Assembly (NCBI GenBank): GCA_036346225.1
Contig: JARFIW010001110.1
Coordinates: 1,302,001 to 1,366,000, forward strand
DNA length: 64,000 nt
Direction of reading: 5' to 3'
From: Platerodrilus igneus
Lineage: Eukaryota; Arthropoda; Insecta; Coleoptera; Lycidae
Position 1 is the stretch's first letter. Each line of letters begins with the position of its first letter. Below the pieces are notes generated by a model that was given only the letters and a program-made list of their open reading frames with translations, was not told where the DNA came from and did no database searches. Both the position numbers and the translations under genes were made by a program. Below are positions 1-11,498 of this stretch, one piece after another.

Positions 1-1177
1 TTTATTTGAAATCAATTAAGGTAAGTAAAAGGTAATTAATAATCGAAACAAAATATTTGTAGTGACAAAAACAAATTTAAATAGAGGTTAGGCCTCTTTA
101 TTTTAACAGAAAAAACGATAAGGTAAAAGCTTTAATCTCATACTACCTGTAGTATCAGTAACTGAACTACTACTAAGTTACTTAATTTATAAGAATCCTT
201 CAATATCCAGGAAACTGAAACATCCTGCGTTGGAGGATCTCCTAGAGTAGGTACAAAACAACATGTGGTCGACTTCAAATGTTGTCTTTAACAGACTTCT
301 GTTCCATAAAATTTTTCAATAAGACAGTAACTGGGCAGCTATATGAAAGTAGAAGGAAACGAAATATAAAATTTTTGTGATGAGAGTATTTATTTTACAT
401 CATCTGGTTGTGCGAAAACACGAGCAATTTTTCCATGTAGAAATCTGAATGAGCGAAACACGTCGCCCGTAACATCGGTAACCAAAACACAGGTAGTCGG
501 AACATAAGGTAGCAGCATATGTTACCGAAGCACCCTAGAAAATTCAGTTGTGTTACAAAAGTGAAAATCTAACACGAGGTGCAAAGGAAAATTAAATCCA
601 TTAATATCTTACCATCTTTATAAATATTTGATGGGCTTAACGAATAAAGAACTTCTTTATCCGTTACACAACAAATTTAGAATTATATTTAAATGTTAAT
701 TTAGGATTTATGATTAGAAAATTTACATATCAGGTAAGCACATGAGGCAAGATAGAAGTTCAAATCAAAAATGCTCAACAGTGCCAGATAAGCAATCAGA
801 TATCACAAGAGAAATAAAAATTTGACCCTTCAAATAAATTATTTTCGGTCATCTTCGGGATGGACGATCTCTAGCGATTATTCTCAATAATACAAAATTA
901 GAACCACACCAGTTGTGCTTTTGGAATAAACACTTCAGAAATAACCAATAGGAAAGTTTCATATACATATAATTATTTATACTTATTTAACAAATTAGGA
1001 ACTTGTGGATTAAAACTAATAATCCAGGATTGTGCGAGATAAATTCTTATAGAAAATATAATTATATAATAGAGTAATTTTATATTTAAATGTAGCTATA
1101 AGCATTTGTATGCTAATAGTGCCAAGCACAAATATAACATGCTAAAATATAAGCAAAAAGGCATGTTACAATACATG
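1..1177. other. AT-rich stretch without recognisable gene
   Basis: I see no convincing open frame, RNA gene or repeat motif in this stretch. It is AT-rich with short homopolymer runs. It may be intergenic host DNA or strongly decayed mobile DNA. Confidence 0.5.
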
Positions 1178-1990
1178 CATATTTTTTAATTTGCACAACT
1201 ACAATTTTTTTAGTGTTTTAATATAGCGTTGTTATGTGATACAGCCTATTTCCGTTCCAAATATAGGTAAGCTCCTACAAAAAAAAAGAGATTGTTAAAC
1301 TATGGAAATTTTGAATAGTACGGGGTATATTAATACACATAATGATAAATTTCTTGTTAAGAAATATATATGTGGGGCGGTTATTTATGTGGGACGTTCT
1401 CGAAAATTTGTGTCAGCTAGTCAACGTGTTATAATCGAAACATGTGGGTGTAAATAGTTTGTTGGACAGAAGTGTTGAAAATATTAACGAGAAGTATACA
1501 CATTTCATGTGTTTCGCGTTAAGGCATTATGATTTGAATAAGGGGCCGCTTCACTCGAAGGTACTACATTGGGTTTCGCATTAAGGCAGCACGAACAGAC
1601 GTTATTTGGGAAGTTTGTTGGTGGCACTACCAAAAATGTCTCAGCACGAATCAAGAAGAATCGTATAAAGCATGAGTATAAAATACAGTATCTTGTTGTG
1701 CTTGCGTGTTTAGATGCAGAATTCGTCTTATCACTATAACAGTTTATAAGTTGTGCTTGCAATGGTTGAACGATGATACTAAACGCGATTTTATAACTTC
1801 TGTGAAAAAATTTTTGATAAGATAAACGACGATGAAGGAAGAATTTTGAATAATATATATAAAAGTAAATAGCTTGTATCTATATTTTTTAATACAGGTG
1901 TCTAAAGAATTGTTTTTAATTATACGATAAATTTCTACTTGATTTAGTAAATGCTCTAATAACAATCGCTTCCTGGTGGTCATCTCTGGC
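1178..1990 (+). repeat. Diverged tandem duplication, copy A
   Basis: This block is repeated about 910 bp further on at 2087-2985. Shared landmarks in the same order are the start GCATATTTTTTAATTTG, the block GTGGGGCGGTTA...GGACGTTCTCGAAAA, the block TTGGACAGAAGTGTT, TCAGCACGAATCAAG, and AAACGCGATTTTATAAC. Short stretches of both copies can be read as similar peptides (YVGRSRK near 1395 and 2582), but stops and indels break every frame. It could be a decayed duplicated gene or a repeat. No family is recognised. Copy A carries an extra 46-bp insert at 1527-1572 that copy B lacks. Confidence 0.7.
1527..1572 (-). mobile_element. 46-bp SINE-like micro-insertion with target duplication
   Basis: The insert is flanked by GTTTCGCGTTAAGGCA at 1511-1526 and GTTTCGCATTAAGGCA at 1573-1588, a 16-bp duplication with one mismatch. 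The paralogous block at 2087-2985 has only one copy of this site. The insert contains CGAAGGTACTACATTGG, the 3' motif of the SINE family seen at 11113, 32101 and 44772. A longer relative with the extra flank ATTTGAATAA..GGCCGCT lies near 60200-60270 on the opposite strand. Confidence 0.55.
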
Positions 1991-2086
1991 TGTCATGCCT
2001 GGTGGGCCTGGCGGAATGTTCAGGTGGAGTTACTCGCTTGGGTGAGCACTGGCATCATAGTGGTTGGCTGGTCTTTATTATGTAGA

Positions 2087-2985
2087 TGCATATTTTTTAA
2101 TTTGTGTTACTACAATCCTCTTGATGTGTTAATATAGCGTTGTTCTAGAGTGTATTATAGCAGATTTGTTAACATACACGTTGTACATTTAGGAAGATTG
2201 CTTAATATATTAAATCAGTTTCGCACTGCTTGTCGAAGATATTCTAACTTATAGAGGGTTTATAAATAGAAGTGCTGCAAAATATTAACGAGAAATGTAC
2301 ACAAGGGTAGGCTTGTTTTAGTAGCGGTACTAGTTAAGCCGTTAAAGTATTAAACCCGATTAATTTTATTATATAATTCCATTACCTCTGTAAAAAGAAC
2401 ATCGTTTTGCATACAATAAACACTGCTTAAAATAAATATCAATACGTTAAATATATTTACGCCTAGGAAGCAAAAAGAAGATTGTTAAAATCATCCAAAC
2501 TGTGGGTAGCACGTGATAGTTTAATACACAAAATGGTAAATTTCTTGTTAAGAAATAGATATGTGGGGCGGTTAATAATTATTTACGTAGGACGTTCTCG
2601 AAAACTTGTGTCAGCTAGGCATGGCGTAAAAGTCGAAGCATGTGGGTGTAAACAGTTTATTGGACAGAAGTGTTAGAAAATATTAACGAGAAGCGTAAAC
2701 ATTCCATGTGTTGCATGTAAGACAGGACAAACAGTTGTTTATTATGAAATTTGTTCGAGGAACTGCCGATAATGTATCAGCACGAATCAAGGAAACTCGT
2801 ATGAAGCATGGGTATTAAATGCAATATTTTGTTGTGCTTACGTGTTTACATACAAAATTAGTATTATTACTATGGGTGCTGATAAGCTGAGCTTTCAGTA
2901 GTCGAATGATGATTCTAAACGCGATTTTATAACTATTGCAGATTTTTGATATAGATATATGACGATGTAAAAGGAATTCCGATTA
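2087..2985 (+). repeat. Diverged tandem duplication, copy B
   Basis: This is the second copy of the block at 1178-1990, in direct orientation. It has one open frame of 64 codons at 2482-2676 that ends in a small cysteine cluster (CGCKQFIGQKC). The matching frame in copy A is interrupted by a stop, so I do not call a gene. Confidence 0.65.
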
Positions 2986-3000
2986 ATATATATATATATC

Positions 3001-3354
3001 ATCATCATTAGGTCTTCAGTCCTAGAACTGGTTAGACGCGTACCATCATTGTTCCCTATTCTGAACTAACCTACAGATTTCCCTGAAATATGCACAGTTT
3101 GCATCTATAACTGTCTGATCTAGGTCTACATCTACCTCTTTTTTCCTACCTCTGCTTGTAATATATCACATACTATTCCCCAAAAATGCCTTAGAACGTA
3201 TTCCGCCCTACTATTTCTCTTTTTCCCCAGATATCCTTGTTCCCATACTATTTCTGTAACTTATTTGTTATTATCTTTGTCTGTCCATGCTATCGTCCTC
3301 ATGCATCTGGAGCATTTCAAAAGACTGCTACCGTTTTGTGTCTGCATTTCAGCC
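3001..3354 (-). mobile_element. RTE-like LINE 3' end, second C-terminus of the composite
   Basis: Read on the minus strand this encodes a broken C-terminal part of the RTE-like protein, including a WTDKDNNK segment, and ends in CCTAATGATGATGAT next to a TA repeat. The ATG/GAT triplet tail is typical of RTE-clade 3' ends. On the minus strand it lies downstream of the main RTE copy (4346-7423), separated by a Penelope fragment. The same order of main ORF, tail and second C-terminus recurs at 35340-37170 and 43310-45855. Confidence 0.75.
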
Positions 3355-4345
3355 AACATTTTTAACATGTTTCTATTTATACAATTGAGAGGATGGTTAT
3401 TAAAGAAGTGTGCGATTGCATTATTGAAAGGCTTAAGTAGTCGTTTTTTATATTTATTTTGAGGGGGAAAATTCATTATGATTTAAGTTACCTCTTTGGT
3501 AGATTTTAACATGGTTCTGAGGCGACTCTATGGCGGGTTTACACTTGTCAGATACCAATTGTTCTATGAAGATTGTATATGGATCTGAGGCGACCCTATG
3601 GCGGGTTTACACTTGTCAGATACCAATGTTGTTCTATGAAGATTGTATATGGATCTGAGGCAACCCTATGGTGGGTTTACACTTGTCAGATACCAATGTT
3701 GTTCTATGAAGATTGTATATGGATCTGAGGCGACCCTATGGCGGGTTTACACTTGTCAGATACAAATGTTGTTCTATGAAGATTGTATATGGATCTGAGG
3801 CGACCCTATGGTGGGTTTACGCTTGTCAGATACCAATGTTGTTCTATGAAGATTGTATATGGATCTGAGGCGACCCTATGGCGGGTTTACACTTGTCAGA
3901 TACTAATACTGTTCAACGGAGATTGTATATGGTTTTGAGGTAACCTTATTGTGGATTTATACTTGTCAGATACCAATGCTGTTTTACAAGGATTGTTACT
4001 ATGCGTATTTTTATGTAATTAGTTATTTTATGTATAAATAGAAATCATGTATGTAGGCTGTATTTCATGTTAATATTGCAAGGAAAACCCGGGAAAAACT
4101 TGCAATGCTACCTAGATATTGTGGGCATTTGATTTTCATTTGTTATTTCTTTTAGTAATAGAATCCATTGTTTACTGAAAGTCACGGATTCGTTTGCAAC
4201 ACAGTTATTTTTATGTAGGGTTATATATGCAGCTTCTTTGATTTTGCGTTTTTGGCGGTTTTCTTCTTTTTCTTCTTTTCTTCTTTTCAGGGAGTATGTG
4301 TATTCAGCTCGTTCCCTTTCTATTGTTTTCTAATTTTATACCCTA
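3355..4345 (-). mobile_element. Penelope-like element fragment with tandem repeats
   Basis: This stretch matches 38477-39175 of the Penelope-like element in sequence and order: the terminal segment with TTTCTATTTATACAATTGAG, a 70-bp tandem array, then a segment with GCTACCTAGATATTGTGGGC and TGCGTTTTTGG. Reading minus, it is the 3' part of a Penelope element downstream of its endonuclease. It has no RT or GIY-YIG domain. It splits the second C-terminus of the RTE composite from the rest, so it probably inserted there later. The exact junction near 4260-4345 is uncertain. Confidence 0.65.
3511..3993. repeat. 70-bp tandem array, about seven units
   Basis: Units begin TCTGAGGCGACCCTATGG and contain TTTACACTTGTCAGATACC and TGAAGATTGTATATGG. 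Unit starts at 3581 and 3651 give a period of 70 bp. Middle units are almost identical and edge units diverge (for example near 3930-3960). A four-unit version lies at 38622-38901 in the same relation to Penelope sequence, so the array belongs to the element. Confidence 0.9.
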
Positions 4346-7300
4346 TTTTACCGAGATTCAGTGAAGGAGGTTAAGCAACCTGTGGCTACCAAGATCCCCC
4401 AACACTTAGACATTTGCCGAAATAATGGTTTTTTTAGTAAATCCTTTCACACACTTAACATTATTCGAGAATATTGCCCAACCAATTCTTGTAGTTACTT
4501 ATAATAATCATCATGTTTACGCACAGTTATCTTTTCGTCATTAGTTTATCCATCTTGGGATTGGTTGGATGCGTACCTCCATTGATTTCTATTCTGGGCT
4601 AGCCTACACATCTCCCTGAAACCTCTACAGCCTACATCTTTTACTATCTGTGTGCAGTAGTCTAATCTAGGTCTGCCTCTTCTTCTCTTTTTTCCTATCT
4701 CTGCTTCTAAAATATTCCGCACTATTCCCTCATGCCGTAGTATGTGGCCTATCATCCTATCTCTCCTATTTTTTACTGTTTTCCACATATTTCTTTCTTC
4801 CCCTACCATTTTTAGTACCTCTTCGTTCTTAACTTTGTCTGTCCATGATATCTTCATCATACGCCTGTAACACCACATTTCAAAGGCTTCTACCTTTTCT
4901 TGTCCGCTTCTCCTACTGTCCAGGCTTCACAGCCGTACAGTGCTGTGCTCCACACATATGTTTTAAGCAATCTTTTCCTTGTTTCTATGTTTGTGGTCTT
5001 TGAGCACAATAGTTGCTTTTTCTTGTTAAATGTAGCACGACCTTGTGCTAATCTTTGTTTTATATCTTTTGTGCTTTTCCCATCTTGCGTTATTTGGCTT
5101 CCTAGGTAGCAGAAATCCATAACCTCTTGTAAGTTCGTGTTAAATACTTGTATTCTTGTTATTGATTTATTTTCCCCACCTTTGCAAACTAGAACTTTAG
5201 TTTTAGTTTTGTTAATTTTCATACCGTATCTCTCTGTTAGAACCGTTTCCATTTCATTAAGAGCAGCTTCTAGATCTTCCTTGCTAGACGCTAATACCGC
5301 TATATCATCTGCAAATCTAAGCATATCAATTTTTTGTCCCTGCATAGTAATTCCAAATGTCTTCCTGCATTTGACAGTATTCATTGCCTCTTCTATGTAC
5401 AAGTTAAAAATCAATGGGGATAGGGCACATCCCTGTCTCACCCTTTCCTAATGTTTACTTCTCTACGTTCCTGCTCTAATTCTATTACTGCTGTTTGCTC
5501 TTTGTATAAGCTATGTACTATTCGTCTATCCCTATAACTCATTCCAATCCTTTTGAGTATTTCAAACATTTTTTCCAATTTACATTGTCGAATGCTTTTT
5601 CCAGATCTACAAACCCTATATACATGCTTTCCTTTTCTATTGTTTTCTCCATTATCACTCTCAGAGCTAAAATAGCCTCCCGTGTTCCCCTGTTTCGCCT
5701 AAACCCAAATTGGTCTTCTCCTAGTATTTCTTCAGCTCGTTTTTCCATTCGTCTTTGCACAATTCTAGTTAATATTTTTGACACGTGTGCTGTCAAACTT
5801 ATGATTCGAAAATTTTCACATCTATCCGCGCCTTTCTTTTTTGGTATAGTTACTATGATGCTACGTTTGAAATCTTTGGGTATCTCGCCTGTCTCATACA
5901 TATAGCTTACAAGTTGGAAGAGACGATCTGTTACTGCTTGTCCAGCGGCTTTTAGAGTTTCTGCTTGCACCTTATCTGTACCCGGCGCCTTACCATTTTT
6001 CAGACTCTTTAATGCTAATTCAAACTCGTCTCGAAGTATAGGATATCCCAAGTCATCATTTTCAATGTCTGATTCCTGTTCTAATGCAGTTAGTTCCTCT
6101 CCTGCATATAAATTCCCTATATATTCTTGCCATCTACTCACTTTCTCTACGTTTTCTATAATGACGTTTCCTTGTGCGTCCCTTATATTTTTGCTATACG
6201 GTTTTATATCCCTAAAATTCATTCTAATTAATTTGTATGCTTCGTCTGTCTTTCCTATTTCCATCTTAGTTTGTACTTCTTTGAACTTTTCATCAATCCA
6301 TTGTTCTTTAGCTTTCCTGCATTTTCGAATAATTTCCCATTTTATGGCTTTGTATCTCTGTTTTCCTGTTTCGTCTGATTTATTTTTGTATTTTCGTCTT
6401 TCTTCTATTAAATTCACGATATCTTTTGTTATCCATGGTTTCTTATTTTCTTTTTGTGTATACCCCAAAATATCTGTGGCCGCCATGTCTAGGCTGGATT
6501 TAATGTTATTCCATTCTGTTTCTACTTCCTTAGTTTCAGATATTTTCGCGATATCATTCAGCAATTCATTTGACTTTTTTTCGAATCTTACTTGAATATC
6601 TTTGTCTTTTAGTTTCTCTAAGTCCAAGTGCCTTTTTCCGTTCCCCTTTTTCAGATTTTTAAATTTAAGTGCGGCCTTCATAATTACGATGTTGTGGTCA
6701 GTATCTATATCTGCTTCTGGGTAGCTTCTACAGTCTTTTACTTGATTCCTAAACCGTTGTCTAACAAGAATGTAATCTATTTGATATCTTCCTATATCTC
6801 CTGGCATCTTCCACGTATATCGTCTTCCAGCATGATGTTGAAATAATGTGTTTGTAATGATTAAATTGTTCTTGTCCCAAAATTCTACCAGCCTATTTCC
6901 TCTGTCGTTTCTAGTGCTAAACCAAATAAACCTACTATCGCTCCTTCCCTACCCTCACCTACAACTGCATTCAAATCCCCCGTAATTATTAAATTTTCAT
7001 GTCCTTTTATGTGTTTTAATATGTCTTCGATATTTTTATTAGATGGCTTCTACCTCTTCGTCACTGTAGCTAGAGGTGGGCATGTATACTTGTATTATTA
7101 CTGTGTTTACCGGTTTAGATTCTAATCTAACCATGAGTACTCTTTCATTCTTTTGTAAGTAGTTTTCTACACAGTCTCCTATCTTTTCCGCATAACTATC
7201 CCCACACCCAAATTTCCTTCCTCGGCTCCTGTATGAATTACCCTGAAGTCTCCACTCCAAAAAGCCCCCGCCTCTGGCCACCGAACTTCGCTGATCCCTA

Positions 7301-7421
7301 CTATGTCTAGTGATAACCTATTCATTTCGATTTTTAGGTTCTCTAGCTTACCTACTTGCTTCATACTTCTAACATTCCACGCTCCGACTCGCAGAATGTT
7401 CCCGACTCTTATTTTTAACTT

Positions 7422-7423
<2 letters not shown>
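4346..7423 (-). pseudogene. RTE-like LINE endonuclease/reverse transcriptase, near full length
   Basis: This encodes the single polyprotein of a non-LTR retrotransposon: an N-terminal apurinic-type endonuclease that nicks target DNA and a reverse transcriptase that primes on the nick. Reading minus, the endonuclease starts near 7392 (VGAWNVRSM), continues with GISEVRW, VYMPTSSYSDEE and GDLNAVVG, and ends with QIDYILV and DTDHNIV near 6690-6780. The RT follows with GKAPGTDKV, GFVDLEKAFD and the catalytic FADD near 5304-5315, and the protein ends with a basic RRRGRPR segment and NQWRYASN near 4560. Frameshifts or stops lie near 7180-7280, 6810-7040, 5445-5535 and 4880. A roughly 190-bp noncoding tail follows to 4346, shared with copies at 36430-36620 and 44600-44757. 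In insect annotations such proteins are often labelled craniofacial development protein 2-like. Confidence 0.9.

Positions 7424-7462
<39 letters not shown>
7424..7462. repeat. (AT)n microsatellite at RTE 5' junction
   Basis: This pure AT dinucleotide run directly abuts the 5' end of the RTE copy. A shorter TA run lies at the other end of the composite (2985-3000), which suggests that the element inserted into a TA repeat. Confidence 0.9.
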
Positions 7463-7466
<4 letters not shown>

Positions 7467-7704
7467 CCCTACAAGAGTGAATACGATGAGAAGAGCTATA
7501 ATATTTTTGTGAACTGTCCATACAACTGACAGATTATTTTTACTACCGTATGGATTTACAATTTGTGGTTCCCAATTAATTTCATCTAATTTTTGAAAGA
7601 CGATATTTCCGAGTATTGTAATTCGTCTGGGATTTCTTACTCCAAGTCGCTGAACGAGTTATAAGAGCCAGTTCGTTGGGTATTATTTACAATTTTTTAA
7701 AAAA

Positions 7705-7947
7705 TTAGAATTGTTTATCATTTAAAAAAATTTTACTTTTATTTGTGAAAGTGTTGCTTGAACAATCTTTAAAGTCGTCTGCAGCTGTAATCGCCAAGTA
7801 TCCTGCTTCATATTTTAGTCGGTTAAGCAAGGTCTCTTCCCATAAGTCATCTTTGATATCTAGGGCTTCGGCTATATAGTGGCAGCTACGGCATTTGCTG
7901 TCATTGGATAGAATTACTTCTTGATCGTTGCATTGTTTTGAATTCAT
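7705..7947 (-). CDS. Small hypothetical ORF, 80 codons
   Basis: The translation is hydrophilic and looks less random than most open frames here (KCRSCHYIAEALDIKDD, DLWEETLLNRLKYEAGY). It begins with ATG and contains four cysteines. I do not recognise a family. It could be an exon of a host gene, a decayed mobile-element fragment, or chance. No splice partner was identified. Confidence 0.2.
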   Translation of the reverse strand: MNSKQCNDQEVILSNDSKCRSCHYIAEALDIKDDLWEETLLNRLKYEAGYLAITAADDFKDCSSNTFTNKSKIFLNDKQF

Positions 7948-10123
7948 TTACTATAAAGATTTTTATATTATCGGGAAATTGTAAACTGCTTTACCACTAG
8001 ATTAAATATAATCCCTTCCACGGTTTTAACGTGCCAGTTTGAAATATTCAAGTTTAGCAATGCACGTATAGTTATAATACAAAACTACCTACCAAATTGC
8101 TGAGCCGTGTAAACGATTCAAATTTATTCAATTTGAAATAAGGTAAATAGCCTCTATTCTTTTCCCCCGGATAAATTGAGGATACGACCACATCAATTAT
8201 CTAGAGACTGAATAAGTTTGTAGTTTTCTCTTAATAAGTTTGTAATTTACTCTAAATTAACTATTATATTTACCAATATTTGTTGTTAACAGACAGATCA
8301 AGTGGTTTGAGAATCAACGTACAACCTTATAGATTTTTGTTATGCTTTTCTGCTTATATGGAAACCTATCATACTATTCACCTTAGTTACTGGAAAATAT
8401 GAACCGTTTACTCTGGATTTTTAAATAATTTTATAAAACTAAGTACTCCATGGATTTATAATTATACCAGGATGCAATAAAAAAAGCCTGTCTTTTCCCG
8501 GCGATCGCACGTAAACAGAAACGTTTGCAGTTTTTTTGATATCATCGTAAACAGCAATCTTATCAAGTGAAAGGTCAAGTGATGTATAGAAACAGTTAAT
8601 TATCACAAGTCGTTAAGAAAATCTATTCTCATTTATCGTTATGTAATACATTCATCTTTCAAAACATTGTTGGATTTGGTGTTGTTTACAAAAATTTGCA
8701 CCGTATTGAATGGTCTTTATTGCAACAAAAGTTATGTTTGTCTAAAGATGTTGCTTAATTAACTATTAATTACGCCCTCGAGAGGTTTGTTAATAAAGAA
8801 TAGTAAACATTTACACTAGAAAATCGTTTGAATATGTAATTGAAATTTATCGGTAAACAACGGATTTTTTATATGGAATCTAATTAATTTAATAATTCGA
8901 TTACTAGAACATTTCCAAATCATCAAGTATTGCATCAAGTATTTGAATGTAGAAGAATGCCCTTGTATATTAATTTTCGCAATGTATACTTTTACACTGA
9001 ATGTAACAAGTGGGTTATTTGTGTATTATATTTAATTCTGTGGTCTAGTGAAGGAAATAAAGAGTTGTTGTTTGCAAATTGTGTCACGTCACCCGTAAAT
9101 TATAAAATATACTGAACTCATTTCTATAAAGAATATTGGCACGTATGCATATTTTTAAATTATCGGTGAGAATATAACCCGAGGCGTTTGGAATATAGTG
9201 ATTTAAACATCTGTGCAGGTAATTGGATGTACCATGATTTTCCTTGTGAAATCTAGCTAGATTGAATCACCTTGCAGTTGTTTTTTTTCATTTTCCAATG
9301 GATTAGTTCTATATAATAGTGCTAGTGTGGTACAACCGTTCAACGTTGGTAACTACAAAGGAGTGCGATAACATTACGCTGTGACGTTAATAGAGTGTTA
9401 GAAACATCAAGTTTATAAAATGCCTGTCAGGCAAGCTTGAGTAATTCGGTTAATGCATGTCTATTTCTCCTATATGTAATAAATGGACTTGCCATGCTTT
9501 AGGGTTAATAAGATTGTGTTGATATTGCAAATGAATTTTCATGTGTATTCTTAGATACTCCTTTTAAAGTATTAGTAGGTATTAAACTTAATAAGATTTG
9601 CAATAAAGTTAATAAAAAAATGTATGTGTTATCTCTCATATAGGTAGTAAATGGATCAAGGGTTTTAAAGGTAACTTTGTGCTAATATTGCGTAACTTTG
9701 CTTACTCTAGATGATGTGTTAAAAAGAGTAAGTTAATATAATGCCCTCAGCGTTCTGAAACAGACAAGCTGGTGTCACTAGGTTAATGTATGTCTGTAAT
9801 TAGGTTAATGTATGTCTATCTCTCTTTCACACATATAAAGTTCTATAGGGCCAATTTATATTGTTTCTATGTCTTACACATACATTTGACCATAATTAGC
9901 CGATTTTGATACAAGTTGGCCTATTTGTACTAGTACTTATCTACGAGAGGTACATTGGGTATTCTTACAGTTCCAACTAATTCTCAAGCTAGTTGGGGTA
10001 AAACATCTTAACGGAAAGCAATGCTTTTAAATTTCTTTGTCTAATCTTTAAATAAATTATAATTTGAAATAACTTTGAATAGAAAAGGTATATATTACAA
10101 ACTATTTTATGAAATATTTTTAG
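7948..10123. other. No recognisable coding feature upstream of receptor exons
   Basis: The missing 5' exon or exons of the odorant receptor probably lie here or further upstream, but I could not identify them. Part of it (about 9391-9840) holds diverged direct repeats sharing GGTTAATG(C/T)ATGTCTAT near 9450 and twice near 9780-9825. Confidence 0.4.
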
Positions 10124-10614
10124 TATATTGGAAAAATCGGTGCAGTGATCTTAAACTATCAAAAACTAGTGACTCTAATTCCGATTATAATCAGAGCATA
10201 TATGATACGAAAACAATCAGAACCACTTACAAAAGATTTGGATTGCCTTACACATTATTATCTGGTACTCCAACGAACCTTCTACGCAGCGGTCTGCACT
10301 CTTGTACTTGCACTGATACTAACCATGTTTGTTAGAAAAAGCTTACCTTTTGGAATTTGGAAACTGCAATCCTATTCTGTTTTATATGTAACAGCGTATC
10401 TTTCACAAGCAACGCCTTTACTAATAATTGGTCCAACAATATTAGCATTGGATTTAATTTTCCTTCTTTGCTGTGTAGAAACGATTGTGCAATGTCGACT
10501 GCTCAAGCAACGTTTTAAAGAACTTGATGTATCTCGAGTAAATGTGTACGAAATCCAATTGGTATATCTGAAGAAGCTGAGGGAATATATAGAACATCAC
10601 TCCTTTATTTTGAG
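10124..10614 (+). CDS. Odorant receptor (7tm_6 family), internal exon 1 seen
   Basis: Insect odorant receptors are seven-helix proteins that form ligand-gated cation channels with Orco in the dendrites of olfactory neurons. This exon follows a TTTTTAG acceptor and ends AG|GTATTC in phase 2. It encodes about 163 residues with hydrophobic helices (VTLIPIIIRAY, FYAAVCTLVLALILTMFV, ATPLLIIGPTILALDLIF) and ends in EYIEHHSFIL. The HH..ILR signature is typical of the loop before the fifth helix of these receptors. It lacks an initiator, so an upstream exon with helix 1 is expected. The frame is open throughout. A gustatory receptor is less likely given the later WY and TAG motifs. Confidence 0.8.
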
Positions 10615-10663
10615 GTATTCGAATAATTAGTATTTATGAAGCGTATTAATTGCCGTCTTGTAG

Positions 10664-10765
10664 GTTTATTGAACTTTATCAGAATTTCTATTCCAGTTTA
10701 GCAATAGTCGAATATTACTCAATTAGTCCTGTAATATGCGTGGAAATATACTGCGGATTTCTCAG
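10664..10765 (+). CDS. Odorant receptor, second exon seen
   Basis: This 102-nt exon lies between TTGTAG and GTAAAA. It enters in phase 2 and leaves in phase 2, giving 33 full codons plus the split arginine that completes HHSFILR. The peptide FIELYQNFYSSLAIVEYYS followed by a hydrophobic run (SPVICVEIYCGF) fits the start of the next receptor helix. The preceding intron is only 49 nt. Confidence 0.78.
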
Positions 10766-10814
10766 GTAAAATTGATGATCTATTTCTATATAAAGAACGA
10801 TTTTTATTTTTCAG

Positions 10815-10914
10815 TACCTCGATTTCATCTTTTGTAAGATCTGGAGCATCGGTTTTCATTTGCATATTTCAGATTGCATTCTATTCTATTCCAAATGATT
10901 ATGTAACAACCGAG
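10815..10914 (+). CDS. Odorant receptor, third exon seen
   Basis: This 100-nt exon lies between TTTTTCAG and GTAAGC. It enters in phase 2 and leaves in phase 0. The peptide includes a hydrophobic helix (SVFICIFQIAFYSI) and ends NDYVTTE, matching the loop in odorant receptors just before the conserved segment with a WY pair. The exon that completes it is not found within the next 30 kb of mobile DNA and reappears at 41051. Confidence 0.78.
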
Positions 10915-11112
10915 GTAAGCTACTGAAATTACGATGCACATTTTTGCAAAGAAACGAAATATGTATGACTATTGATTTAAATGTAGATCTTTTTTGGAAA
11001 CACGGAATAAACGTGTTATGTTAGAGTTGTTTACCGTGGTTTTAGCATTTTTATGTAATTAAATTTATTTAACACTGAATGCTAACCGCCACTGCGAATA
11101 GTTCCCTCCACC

Positions 11113-11355
11113 TTACATGTGACTTTCCAATGCTCCACCCGAAGGTACTACATTGGCCAGGAAGCAAGTTTTGTTACCTGGAAAAATTGAAATTTTGCCG
11201 AACCCTTGCTGTTCCGAGCAAGGTAGGGATCTTTAACGTGCGTGACAACACTCACACACGGGACCTCCATTTTACCTCTCATCTGAACGAGAGTGTATTT
11301 TTATGAAAAATGTTCGCCTAACATTTTTCAAGCGGACTGTGTCGGAATTCGAACC
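11113..11355 (-). mobile_element. tRNA-derived SINE, 5'-truncated copy
   Basis: The element is flanked by a perfect 14-bp duplication TAGTTCCCTCCACC at 11099-11112 and 11356-11369. Reading minus it begins within the B-box-like GGTTCGAATTCC, runs through the body (GAGGTAAAATGGAGGTCC, CACGCACGTTAAAGATCC, CCTGGCCAATGTAGTACC) and ends at the CACATGTAA terminus. It lacks the A box that the copy at 32101-32399 has. Confidence 0.9.
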
Positions 11356-11390
11356 TAGTTCCCTCCACCGCCTCTATAGCAGAGGTGTGA

Positions 11391-11439
<49 letters not shown>

Positions 11440-11498
11440 TGCGTGCATGCATGCGTGCGTGAGTGCGTGCGTGCGTGTGTGCGTGTGTGTGTGTATGT
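11391..11498. repeat. (GT)n / (GTGC)n microsatellite
   Basis: About 100 bp of GT repeats grading into GTGC and GTAT variants, just beyond the SINE. It is purely simple sequence. Confidence 0.95.

Noticed and set aside
5513..5905. 130-codon plus-strand open frame
   Set aside because: Antisense to the RT domain of the same RTE copy.
6065..6595. 176-codon plus-strand open frame
   Set aside because: Antisense shadow of the RTE-like protein at 5539-6807, which has clear domain motifs.
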